Shown one piece after another: positions 35,620 to 44,161 of a stretch of DNA of 64,000 nt. Origin of the DNA: Indioceanicola sp046045995 (GTDB lineage: Bacteria; Pseudomonadota; Alphaproteobacteria; Azospirillales; Azospirillaceae); the NCBI GenBank assembly GCA_046045995.1, contig JBJOKR010000002.1, positions 13,867 through 77,866 on the forward strand, given 5' to 3'. Within the stretch, counting starts at the first letter, position 1; each line of letters starts with the position of its first letter. The position numbers were made by a program, and so were the translations under genes. The notes beneath the pieces were generated by a model. It saw nothing but the letters and a program-made list of their open reading frames with translations, had not been told where the DNA came from and did not search any database.

Positions 35620-38600
35620 CCTCTGTCATAATGGGCCGACCGGCCCGCGGAAGCGGCCCGACGCTCCCGCTCATCCAGCTGCCGCGTGACTTCGCGGGCG
35701 ATCTCCTGAGCCGTCATGCCCGGGGCAGCGTGAATTGTGATCTGGTAGGTGCTGTGGTGTTCGACAGGGTCTGCGGCCTGTGCCGCTGCTGCCGCAGCCG
35801 GGCTGTTTGCGGGATCCGGCACCTGCACCACCACCAGCGGCGGGGCAGATACCGCGTTGGTGTTCGACGGCGTTTCGATCCCGATCGGCGGAAGGAGTTT
35901 GTCACGGGTGAGGACTGTTTGCGTCGGCAGGGGCCGTGCCTCCCCCGTCTGCGTCCCCGTCTTCGGGTCCGGCAGCGGATTATCGTTGGTGACCACGGGC
36001 GGCGGCGCCAGGGGACCAGCTTCCGCCTTCTGCGCCCCTGTCTTCGGGTCCGGCAGCGGGTTATCGCTGGTGCCCACGGGCGGCGGCGCCAGGGGACCAG
36101 CTTCCGCCTTCTGCGTCCCCGTCTTCGGGTCCGGCAGCGGATCATCGTTGGTGACCACGGGCGGCGGCGCCAGGGGACCAGCTTCCGCCTTCTGCGCCCC
36201 CGTCTTCGGGTCCGGCAGCGGATTATCGTTGGTGACCACGGGCGGGGGAGGCATCGGCGGTCCTTCCTCCCCCCCGAACACACCGTTCCAGGATTCCCGG
36301 ACCCACCCGATGACGCGGCCGATCTGGCCCATCATGCCATCGAAGGCGGACCACACGACGCCCACCAGGTCGAGCAGCAGCCTTAGCGGCGTAAGTGCCA
36401 GGTTGACGGCCCAGGCGATCCCCTGCCCCACGGCCATGCCGGCGGCGGCCACGCCCGACAGCTCCTCCCCCGTCATCGACACAGGTGTCAGGAGGTCGCT
36501 GAAGACGCTGCCCACCCACCGGAACGCGCCGGCGATCGCGGCTCCGATCGGAGCGAGAGGGGCCAGTGACGTCTTGAGCGGAGCGAGCCCGGCCGTCAGC
36601 CCGTCCCAGAGCCCGCCGAAGAAGGCCTTCAGGGGCTGCCAATACCGGAAGATCAAGATGGCCGCCGTCGCGATGCCCGCGACGATCAGGCCTACCGGAT
36701 TGGTCAACAGCGCGAGGGACATCGCCCGCGCTGCGGCCCCGACCAGCAGGAACAGACGGGGAAGCACCATCAGCCCGCTGCCCAACAGACGCAACCCGCC
36801 GATGGCGCCGGCTTTCCAGGCCGCGCCGCTGAACAGGGCGGCCCGGGCATTCACCAGCATGGCCATCGTATTGGCCCGCGCCGACGCTGTCGACGCCCAT
36901 AGGGCGGCGGTTGCGGCCGCTATCCGACCGGGCAGGGCCAGCAGTCCACCGCCGGCGGCCGTCACCCATGCCCTGGCAGCGACCAGCGTGGCCTTGACCG
37001 ATGCCCAGGTGGCCGTCGTCCAGGCGGCGATCGATGCGGTACTGGTGGACTGCCATAGCGCCTGGCCACGCAGTGCAGCGGTCTTCGCCACGGTGGCAAC
37101 GGTGCCGGCATGTGTCGCCGCCGTGCCGGCGACGGTAGCCACACGCGCCTTAATGGCGGCACCTGTCAGCAGCTGCTGGGCGTGGCGGAGTAGCAGGGCG
37201 CCGCCGACCGCGAACGTCCAGCCGTAGCCGAGGGCGACCGCCGCGACCTTGAGAGCGATCAGCCCCGCGGCGGCGGTGACGGCGAAGGTGGTCAAGCCCG
37301 GGAAGGTCTGGCTCAGCCACATGGCGCGGTCGGCAACAGCGGCCAGGCCCGACACCAGGATGTTGAGCGGCGGCAACAGAATCGTCCCCAGGGCAGCACC
37401 GACGTTGACCACCCTGTTGCGCAGGATCTGCATCTGCCCGGCGGATGAGGCGACAAAGCTCTCATACGAGTTGTCGACAACGCCGCGGCTGCTGTTTGCA
37501 AGGTCCCGCTGAGCGGTGGCCAAGCCGCCGATGTTCTGACCCAGCAGCATCACCGCCTTGATGCCCTCATCCCCGAAGACCTCCCGCAGCTTGTCGCGGA
37601 GATCCTGTTCCATGGTACCGCTGAAGCCGCCGATGGCGTCGGACATCGCCTGCATCGTGGCCGTGACGTCGAGCTGACCGTCTGCGGTCCGCACCAAATC
37701 GAAGCCGAATTCCTTCGAAGCCTTCGACAGTTGGGCCAGGGTGGCAGACAAGGCTGTACCAGCCTCAGACCCCTGGATGCCCGCTGTGTTCAGCGCACCC
37801 AGCAGGGCCAGCCCCTGTTCCAGCGCGATGTTGTTCCCGATCAGCGCGGGCGTGGCGGTCTTCATGCTTTCGCCGAGCTGCCCGAAATCGCGGATCTGGT
37901 ACTGGAACTGGGTTTTGGTCAGGAGGTCAGCAATACGCTGCATCCGCTCTTCGCTTGTGCCGGCGAACTGCTTGCCCATGTTGTTGAAAACGGTGGCCAT
38001 GACCTCGCCGACCGCTTCGGGCGCGCCGGCGGTGACGGTCGCCACCTTTGCGACCATGCCGGCGGCGGCGGCGGAAACCGATGCCTCAATCCCGGCCGAG
38101 TTGAGGGCGTACTGGATGTCCAGAACCTGGTTGGTGCTGGCGAGACCGGACCGGCTGAACTGGATTGCCGCCTCTCGCGCCTCCACCATCGCCCGGGCGT
38201 GGGCCTGGGCCGCGGTCTCCCCCTGTTTGGCGGTGGCCATAATGACGGTACCCAGGCGCACTTGGGCAGATTCGAGCTGCACCGCGGCGGCGATCGGTGC
38301 GGCCAAGCTGAGCGCCAAAGCGGCGGCTTCGGTGACCTGTCCGCCCAGTTCCTCCCGTCGGGCGACGTTTGCTTGCCCAGCTGCACGCATATCGGCGGCG
38401 CGCTTCATTGCGGCGGCCTGCCGCTCGGCCGCTGCTGTCGCCGCGGCGATCTCCTGCTTAAGTCGCCGCTGCTCGCCGGCGAGGTCGCCCGTCTTGACAC
38501 CGGCGGCGGTAAGCTGGCCGCGCATCTTCCGCAGCTCCGCCGATGCGCGTTCCTTGGCAGCGGCGGCCCGGCTCACCTCCTGACGGGCTTTCGCCAGCTG

Positions 38601-38882
38601 CTGCTGCAGCTTGTCGGTCGGGCCGGTCGCGGCAGCCATCTCCCTGGCCAGGGCCTGCACCTTGGCCTGTGCCGCGGCCAGGGCCCGGGTCTTGGCCATC
38701 GCCTCCTGCCCGACGGCCCGGAAACGGGTCAGCGCCTTGGACTGCGCCTCCAGCTTCTGGAGCCCGGCAGCAGCTTCGCCCAAGGGCTGCCGCAGGCCGC
38801 CGGCTGCGTTGCGGACAGCCTTGAGGGGACTGGTTGCCCGGTCCACGGCGCCCAAAAGTATCCGCAGCTTCAGGTCCGACAT
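35616..38882 (-). CDS. T: Tail tape measure protein T
   Basis: A 1088-residue tape measure protein. The N-terminal 200 residues are a long Ala/Gln/Lys-rich coiled coil. The middle is the TP901/P2 core (ALPIAAAV-type hydrophobic stretches; FGDEGIKAVMLLGQNIGGLA), followed by several membrane-like segments. Near the C-terminus a 27-residue unit (VTNDNPLPDPKTGAQKAEAG and flanks) repeats four times. It sets tail length and probably enters the host membrane during DNA injection. I start at 38882 (MSDLKLRILLGAVDRATSPL), preceded by GAAGG. Confidence 0.92.
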   Translation of the reverse strand: MSDLKLRILLGAVDRATSPLKAVRNAAGGLRQPLGEAAAGLQKLEAQSKALTRFRAVGQEAMAKTRALAAAQAKVQALAREMAAATGPTDKLQQQLAKARQEVSRAAAAKERASAELRKMRGQLTAAGVKTGDLAGEQRRLKQEIAAATAAAERQAAAMKRAADMRAAGQANVARREELGGQVTEAAALALSLAAPIAAAVQLESAQVRLGTVIMATAKQGETAAQAHARAMVEAREAAIQFSRSGLASTNQVLDIQYALNSAGIEASVSAAAAGMVAKVATVTAGAPEAVGEVMATVFNNMGKQFAGTSEERMQRIADLLTKTQFQYQIRDFGQLGESMKTATPALIGNNIALEQGLALLGALNTAGIQGSEAGTALSATLAQLSKASKEFGFDLVRTADGQLDVTATMQAMSDAIGGFSGTMEQDLRDKLREVFGDEGIKAVMLLGQNIGGLATAQRDLANSSRGVVDNSYESFVASSAGQMQILRNRVVNVGAALGTILLPPLNILVSGLAAVADRAMWLSQTFPGLTTFAVTAAAGLIALKVAAVALGYGWTFAVGGALLLRHAQQLLTGAAIKARVATVAGTAATHAGTVATVAKTAALRGQALWQSTSTASIAAWTTATWASVKATLVAARAWVTAAGGGLLALPGRIAAATAALWASTASARANTMAMLVNARAALFSGAAWKAGAIGGLRLLGSGLMVLPRLFLLVGAAARAMSLALLTNPVGLIVAGIATAAILIFRYWQPLKAFFGGLWDGLTAGLAPLKTSLAPLAPIGAAIAGAFRWVGSVFSDLLTPVSMTGEELSGVAAAGMAVGQGIAWAVNLALTPLRLLLDLVGVVWSAFDGMMGQIGRVIGWVRESWNGVFGGEEGPPMPPPPVVTNDNPLPDPKTGAQKAEAGPLAPPPVVTNDDPLPDPKTGTQKAEAGPLAPPPVGTSDNPLPDPKTGAQKAEAGPLAPPPVVTNDNPLPDPKTGTQTGEARPLPTQTVLTRDKLLPPIGIETPSNTNAVSAPPLVVVQVPDPANSPAAAAAAQAADPVEHHSTYQITIHAAPGMTAQEIAREVTRQLDERERRAASAGRSAHYDRG
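35944..36262. repeat. Four 81-bp tandem repeats within gene T
   Basis: Units start at 35980, 36061, 36142 and 36223 (TTATCGTTGGTGACCACGGG or a close variant), exactly 81 bases apart and nearly identical. They encode Pro/Asp/Lys-rich 27-residue units in the tape measure. Confidence 0.92.
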
Positions 38883-38883
38883 C

Positions 38884-39089
38884 TCATTGCCTTCTGCGGG
38901 CGTTCCGTGCCGCCGCCTCCTCCGCCTCCAGCACCTGCACGGCCAGGCCATAGGCCTCGCCGTAATGCTGTAGCGTCAAAGCGTCAAAATGCTTTGACGG
39001 AAAAGAGCCGGGGAAGCAGCGCATCAGCAGACCCCAGGCCTGCACCGCGTCGTCCGGCAGCGCGTGGGTCAGGCCGCGAAAAAACCCAT
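38884..39089 (-). CDS. E' extension, read by -1 frameshift from gene E
   Basis: An open frame in the -1 phase continues past the E stop and encodes LTHALPDDAVQAWGLLMRCF, then PGSFPSKHFDALTLQHYGEA, ending ARNARRRQ. It has no start codon of its own. A slippery TTTTTTC (39084-39078) sits six bases before the E stop in the correct phase (T TTT TTC). P2 makes an E+E' fusion by the same device to aid tail assembly around the tape measure; it ends one base before the T start. Confidence 0.85.
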
Positions 39090-39665
39090 CAGGCGCTGTC
39101 CCAGCCGGACCAGGTCCGCGCCGTCAAGCTGCCAGAGGGTACCATCGTCCAGCCGCTGGATCGTCAGCCGCTTGCCAACGGTGAGCAGGGTATCGACATC
39201 GCCGGTGATGAGGCCGTTGAGACCAATGCCGCGGAGGTGACCCGCCTGCGGCTCCATGAACTGCAGCTGCGTGACCAGGGTACCGGACAGCAGCACCGGC
39301 TTGTGCAGGGTCAGGGTATGGCGATCATCGGTATCCTTGGCATCGTCCGGTCCCGTGACCATGCTGGCGATCTCCACGCCGAGGTTGGTCAGGTCGGCCA
39401 GGGCCAGTGCCTCCAGCTGGGTGCGGGTGACGTGCTGCTCACTCGCACGTTCCGCGACCGCCAGGAGGAAGTCGGTCTTGTAGTCCTCCAGGTCGGCCAG
39501 GCGCAGGCCCCGGAGGTCGCCGGCGACCGGTCGCCGCAGACGAAGCTCCTTCAGCTCCGTCTTGCCATAGGGGATCGGCTTGCTGAGGGTCACCGGCTTC
39601 GGCGCCGGCGGCACCCATGCCTGTTCCTTGGTGTCGCTTTCCGCGAGGGTCGTTTCCGTGGTCAT
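39069..39665 (-). CDS. E: Tail assembly chaperone E
   Basis: A 198-residue gpE-like tail assembly protein (KPIPYGKTELKELRLRRPVA then GDLRGLRLADLE; TQLEALALADLTNLGVEIAS). It is longer than P2 gpE and resembles the Mu-type tail assembly family at its N-terminus. It lies between FII and T, as expected. The last codons GGT TTT TTC GCG GCC TGA contain the -1 frameshift site. Confidence 0.88.
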   Translation of the reverse strand: MTTETTLAESDTKEQAWVPPAPKPVTLSKPIPYGKTELKELRLRRPVAGDLRGLRLADLEDYKTDFLLAVAERASEQHVTRTQLEALALADLTNLGVEIASMVTGPDDAKDTDDRHTLTLHKPVLLSGTLVTQLQFMEPQAGHLRGIGLNGLITGDVDTLLTVGKRLTIQRLDDGTLWQLDGADLVRLGQRLMGFFAA

Positions 39666-39694
39666 CGTCGGTCCTGCTGCTTTGAGGGTGTCGA

Positions 39695-40210
39695 TCAGCT
39701 GGTGGCGCCGATGGCGCGCAGAACCGCGGCGGAGCGGTCCACGCCACCCACGATTTCCCGGCCCGCGACCAGGTCGATCTCGACCAGAGCCTGTCCGTCG
39801 GAGGTATACTTGTAGTAGGTCAGCGGCATCTCGATCTTCATCGCCGTCATGTCCCCGGCCTTGGCCGTACCCATGTCCACCTGCTTCCAGCGTCCGCGGG
39901 CCTGGATCTCGATCGCTTCCACCTGACCGTTCCCGTCATCGGCCCGGGCGGCGCCGAGGAAGCGGCAGTTCAGGGCCGAGGCGCTGAACACGCCCCACTG
40001 GGTCAGGACAGTCCGCTCGAACTGGGCCAGCGTGAAGGAGAGGCTCAGTGCCTCCATGCCGAGGTCGAGCATGGCCGGGCCCAGCATACCGCCGGCCCGG
40101 AACTCTTCCATCTTGCGGTCGAGTACGGGCAGGGTGATTTCGCTGGCCACACCGGCCATGGGGTTGCCCTCGATGATGACATTGAAGGCGTAGAGCTTGC
40201 GCGGAAGCAT
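39695..40210 (-). CDS. FII: Major tail tube protein FII
   Basis: A 171-residue tail tube protein. MLPRKLYAFNVIIEGNPMAG and KQVDMGTAKAGDMTAMKIEM, ending with LVEIDLVAGREIVGGVDRSA, match P2 FII closely in layout and length. It polymerises into the inner tail tube and follows the sheath gene FI after 37 bases. Confidence 0.93.
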   Translation of the reverse strand: MLPRKLYAFNVIIEGNPMAGVASEITLPVLDRKMEEFRAGGMLGPAMLDLGMEALSLSFTLAQFERTVLTQWGVFSASALNCRFLGAARADDGNGQVEAIEIQARGRWKQVDMGTAKAGDMTAMKIEMPLTYYKYTSDGQALVEIDLVAGREIVGGVDRSAAVLRAIGATS

Positions 40211-40247
40211 GTGACCAGCTCCTTGACGTAAATCGGGGGTCAGATGA

Positions 40248-41417
40248 TCAGACGATCATCTGTTGGGCAAAGTCGGCGAAGTACTCATCGGTGATGCGCT
40301 GTTGCAGGATCAGATTTTCCAACGGGGGGACGGGGGTATAGGCGTAGTCGATCGTCAGCTTGCCCCCGCTGAGCTGGGTTGGCTGGTTCTTGGCGGGATC
40401 CAGCCAGCATTCTGCGCCGATCAGGTAGCCGGCGGTGACCATCTCCCGCAGCTTGGCGTTGACGGTGTCGACGATGTCACGGGCCAGCGTGGGGTGCAGC
40501 GGCTTGTCGATGGCCCACAGCATGCCGCCGGCGATCGTGTCGGCGAGCACCTGGGCCGTCCGTGTCGCGCTTTCAAAGGCGAACAGAGGGTCGTCCGAAC
40601 AGGTGCGCGAGCCCCAGAACCGATAGCCCGTAACGTTGATCAGGGCGGTGACGTCGTTGGCGTTCAGGAAGCCGGCGTCGGTATCGGGCTGCTGGAGCTG
40701 CCAGTACACGTCCTTCGTCAGGCCCGTGACGCCTTGGACTGCCACATTCGACAGGGTCTTGTGCCAGCCCATCTCCGCATCGATCTTCGCCCGCAGCGCC
40801 ATGGCGCGGGCGCTGGCATAGGCGGTGGCGGGGGCGCCGTCCGCCGCGTCCCACCGGGTGAAGTCGGGCCAGAGCAGCATAAGCTCCCGGGCACTGAAGC
40901 CGGCGCGGTACAGCACCGCCTCCTCCTTGGTCTCGCACCCGAAGCAGGAGGCGTAGACCATGGCCCGGGTCGCCTGGGCGATGGTGACCAGCTCCGCCGT
41001 CACATCGGCGTCATCCAGCCCCGGCGCGCCCAAGATCCGGGGCGTGACCCCGAAGGCCGCCTGTGCAGCGGTCAGTGCCTGGACGCCGGTCTTCAGCCCG
41101 CTGGCCGTCGTAGTCCCGATGACGTTGGACTTCGTCTCCGCCGCAGTGGCGCCAGGCGCCACCCGGACAACGACGCAGAGGGCGTTGCCATGGTCCGCGA
41201 TCGCGTCCAGCACGCCCGGCAGGGTGCCGGTTGTGCCCGCCTTGCCCAAGGCTGCCCGGACGTCGGTGATCAGCACCGGTCGGTCGAGGGGGAAGGTGGC
41301 GGGATCCGCGGCGGGACCGGTCGCCACGAACCCGATGACGGCGGTGGAAATGGTCCGCAGGGGACGCGCACCCCCGGACACCTCCACCACCCGAACCCCA
41401 TGATGGTAGTCGGTCAT
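40248..41417 (-). CDS. FI: Tail sheath protein FI
   Basis: A 389-residue contractile sheath protein. It has GVRVVEVSGGARPLRTISTA at the N-terminus, DVYWQLQQPDTDAGFLNAND and GYRFWGSRTCSDDP in the centre, and the C-terminal NLILQQRITDEYFADFAQQM, all typical of P2-type sheaths. Its presence shows a myovirus-type contractile tail. It overlaps the DUF4376 gene by four bases. Confidence 0.95.
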   Translation of the reverse strand: MTDYHHGVRVVEVSGGARPLRTISTAVIGFVATGPAADPATFPLDRPVLITDVRAALGKAGTTGTLPGVLDAIADHGNALCVVVRVAPGATAAETKSNVIGTTTASGLKTGVQALTAAQAAFGVTPRILGAPGLDDADVTAELVTIAQATRAMVYASCFGCETKEEAVLYRAGFSARELMLLWPDFTRWDAADGAPATAYASARAMALRAKIDAEMGWHKTLSNVAVQGVTGLTKDVYWQLQQPDTDAGFLNANDVTALINVTGYRFWGSRTCSDDPLFAFESATRTAQVLADTIAGGMLWAIDKPLHPTLARDIVDTVNAKLREMVTAGYLIGAECWLDPAKNQPTQLSGGKLTIDYAYTPVPPLENLILQQRITDEYFADFAQQMIV

Positions 41418-41968
41418 GCTCCAGCTCCTTCGTGACCGGGCCAGCCGGTGTTGATGTTGTCGGTGTAGGCGGCCAGCGCGGCGGCGGGTGTCGGTGCCGC
41501 ATCGATGGCGGCCGAGATCGCGCGCTCTCGCGCGAAGGCCGCGCGGACGTGCTGGCCGACGGCGACGCCGACCGCCAGCACCTGGGCGGCGGTCAGGGTG
41601 ACCCAGCCCGTCGCGGCCTTGAACTCCACCGTCTGATCGGGTGAGAGCTGGGCCTGAAGGGCCGCCCCGGTGATGAGGGCCTGGCTTTCGCGGTCGGTCC
41701 GGACCACCGTTCCATCAGGCAGAGTGAGACCGCCCGTCTCCACCCGCCAGCGCCGGTCGGCCAGGGCGGCCTTGAGCTGTGCCTTGAAGGCAGGCACGTC
41801 GGCCGGTGCCACACCGTCACCGGCCGACACCCACCCGGGCCGCACCCACGGCCGCCAGGGCGCCGGCACCGCCACCCAGCTCAGGGCCGGGTGGAACCGC
41901 CCCGCGGGGTCCAGCGTGGTGAGCTCCACCAGCGTTCCGTCGTCAGTCAGTCGTGCCCACATATCCAT
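41414..41968 (-). CDS. DUF4376-like tail fibre accessory protein
   Basis: A 184-residue protein. The C-terminal part (TGGLTLPDGTVVRTDRESQA, then VEFKAATGWVTLTAAQV and HVRAAFARERAISAAIDAA) matches the DUF4376 type found next to tail fibre genes. It takes the place of the P2 fibre-assembly gene G and may chaperone or cap the fibre encoded just upstream. The exact role is unknown. Confidence 0.75.
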   Translation of the reverse strand: MDMWARLTDDGTLVELTTLDPAGRFHPALSWVAVPAPWRPWVRPGWVSAGDGVAPADVPAFKAQLKAALADRRWRVETGGLTLPDGTVVRTDRESQALITGAALQAQLSPDQTVEFKAATGWVTLTAAQVLAVGVAVGQHVRAAFARERAISAAIDAAPTPAAALAAYTDNINTGWPGHEGAGA

Positions 41969-41974
41969 CCTCCG

Positions 41975-44161
41975 TCACCAGGTCAGCCGCACGAACCCAT
42001 TACCCCCAGGGCGGGGTGAGCCAGGCTCTGTGTCGCTGTCGCCGCCTGCGCCGCCGCCATAGATGCTGCCGGGCCCGTATCGGTTGCCGCCGCGCCCAGC
42101 AGGGCCCCCACCGCCGGCACCACCGCTCTCATTGGCGACATCCGGACCGTCGTGTTCCAGACTGCGCCCGCGGCTCCCAGGCCCAATGGGGCCTCCGGCA
42201 CCGCCACCGCCCGTACCGCCATCGCCGCCGCGCTCACGGACAGTGCCTCCGATGCCCTCGCCTCCGGGCGCCCAGAGCGACTGGTGGCTCGGTGACCGCC
42301 CCCCAGTCGCGGAAAGGTGAGCCCCTACGCTTGAGGTACCTCCCTGCCCCTCCAACACGCCGACCGTCCCAACTGGGGCGGGTCCCCCAACCGTGATCAT
42401 CAAGACGCTTCCAGGCGTCACAGGGACGGTGCCGCGCACGTAACCGCCGCCGCCGGCACCGCGGGACAGACCAGAGACACTGCTGCCGCCGCCGCCAATG
42501 CACTCCGCCATGATTTGGGTGACACCCGCGGGCACCACCCATTGGTGGAGACCCGGCAGACCCCATTCGGCCGTGCCGGACGGGGCGGCCACGGTGCGCG
42601 AAGCGACCTCGGGAGACCAGGCAGACCAGCCCGTCACCGCACCCCGATAGCGGGCCCGGAAGACGACGTCGACATTGGCCGGCAGCGCGCTGGCGATCGG
42701 CACGGTGTGGGACTGCACCGCCGCCAGATCGCCGCTATCGTAGTGGGGTGCGGCCCAACTGCCGCTGGCCAGGCGCACCTGGACCTGTGTCGCCTGGTGC
42801 GTGTCGGCCCCCCCGGTAACGCTGAAGGGCGACAGGGTGATGGTGGGGGTCAGGCTCACCGCCTGCGACCCCGCGGCCGGGGCGGTGATCGTCGGCGTGT
42901 TGACGAACTGGAACGTCGACCGGGTGGTGAAGCTGACGGCGGGCGACCATTCGGACGGGCCCAGCAGCCCGCCGATATGGCGGACACGCACCCAGTAGGT
43001 CGTGGCCGGCTGAAGCGTGCCGTCGGGCGGGCTGACCTGGGTCAGGGCCGTCACCTGGCCGCTGTCCCAGACCGGCGCCGCGAAGGCCGCGCTGGTGGCG
43101 ATCTGCCACTGGGAGCGGCTGTGGGCATCGGTGCCGCCGGACACGGCGAAGGCCGAGCTGGTGAGCGTCGGCACCGCGGCGACCCCGTTCTGTCCCTGCG
43201 TCGGGGAAAGGATGGAGGGGCGGACCACCTGCACCGACCCTGTTTCGAACGTCACGGCCGGGGACCAGTCGGACCAAGCGCTGACCTGGCCCAGGGTCCC
43301 CTGGTAACGCACCTGCCAGCGGTAGGACGTGGCCGGGGCGAGCAGGCCCGGGGGCACGGCATATGACGTGCCGGGCGGGCGCTGGCCGCTGTCGTGGACA
43401 GTCGCGCCGTCCAGGTCGATGATCTGGAACTGTGAAGCCGAATGGACGTAGCCGTCAGCCGACCAGTAGCTGTTGCCGACCAATGTCGGCGCCATCAGAA
43501 CCCCGGCCTCCCCAGGCCCGGGCGAGACGCCGATAGGGCGGCGGACCGCGGCCGTAAGGCTGGCCACCACCGCGGCCACCTTTGCGTCCACGGCTCTCGC
43601 GACGACGGTCGCGTCGCCCGGCGAATAGGTGACCCCGCTTTCCTGGGCAAGGCGTTCGAGCTGAGCCCCCTGCTGGGCCACCCGCAGGACCTGCTCTGAC
43701 AGCGGCTCGGACGCGACCTGCACCGTCACGGCATCGGCCGGCATGTCGACCCAGCTCCACGCGAGCTGCAACGTCCATGCCCCGAGGGCGCCGCGGTAGC
43801 CCAACGACGTCACGGGGTCGGACCATACCACCAGCAACGTGCCGTCCTGGTCGAAGAAGCCGATCTCCGACAGGTGGAATTCGTCGGCCGGGTCGGTAGC
43901 CGCCGGAACCTCGGCGACCAGCAGCAGGCTGCCCGGCTGTGGGGACCCGCCCGACAGGACAGGGACGCGCAGGCGCTCGGCCTCCAACGTCGTCGCCTCC
44001 AACGCCGCCGCAGTGGGCGATTGGTCGGCCAGCCGCACCGCATAGCGGCCGGCGCCCAAGCCGACTGCCACGATCCGGGCTGACAAGCCCAGGCCATCCG
44101 CCGCGGTGATGGCATTCCGGCCGGCATCGGTGAGTACGGGGGACCAGGTCAGAGAGGTCAT
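41975..44161 (-). CDS. H: Tail fibre protein H
   Basis: A 728-residue fibre. Residues 1-150 are the P2 gpH-type attachment domain (TDAGRNAITAADGLGLSARI; FHLSEIGFFDQDGTLLVVWS). Residues 210-520 contain three fibronectin-III-like repeats recognised by WSPAVTFET, WSPAVSFTT and WSPEVASRT. From about 535 the tail is Gly-rich (GGGGSSVSGLSRGAGGGGYV ... GGNGFVRLTW), like glycine-rich phage tip adhesins. The Gly-rich end probably contacts the host receptor. It overlaps I by four bases. Confidence 0.88.
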   Translation of the reverse strand: MTSLTWSPVLTDAGRNAITAADGLGLSARIVAVGLGAGRYAVRLADQSPTAAALEATTLEAERLRVPVLSGGSPQPGSLLLVAEVPAATDPADEFHLSEIGFFDQDGTLLVVWSDPVTSLGYRGALGAWTLQLAWSWVDMPADAVTVQVASEPLSEQVLRVAQQGAQLERLAQESGVTYSPGDATVVARAVDAKVAAVVASLTAAVRRPIGVSPGPGEAGVLMAPTLVGNSYWSADGYVHSASQFQIIDLDGATVHDSGQRPPGTSYAVPPGLLAPATSYRWQVRYQGTLGQVSAWSDWSPAVTFETGSVQVVRPSILSPTQGQNGVAAVPTLTSSAFAVSGGTDAHSRSQWQIATSAAFAAPVWDSGQVTALTQVSPPDGTLQPATTYWVRVRHIGGLLGPSEWSPAVSFTTRSTFQFVNTPTITAPAAGSQAVSLTPTITLSPFSVTGGADTHQATQVQVRLASGSWAAPHYDSGDLAAVQSHTVPIASALPANVDVVFRARYRGAVTGWSAWSPEVASRTVAAPSGTAEWGLPGLHQWVVPAGVTQIMAECIGGGGSSVSGLSRGAGGGGYVRGTVPVTPGSVLMITVGGPAPVGTVGVLEGQGGTSSVGAHLSATGGRSPSHQSLWAPGGEGIGGTVRERGGDGGTGGGGAGGPIGPGSRGRSLEHDGPDVANESGGAGGGGPAGRGGNRYGPGSIYGGGAGGDSDTEPGSPRPGGNGFVRLTW

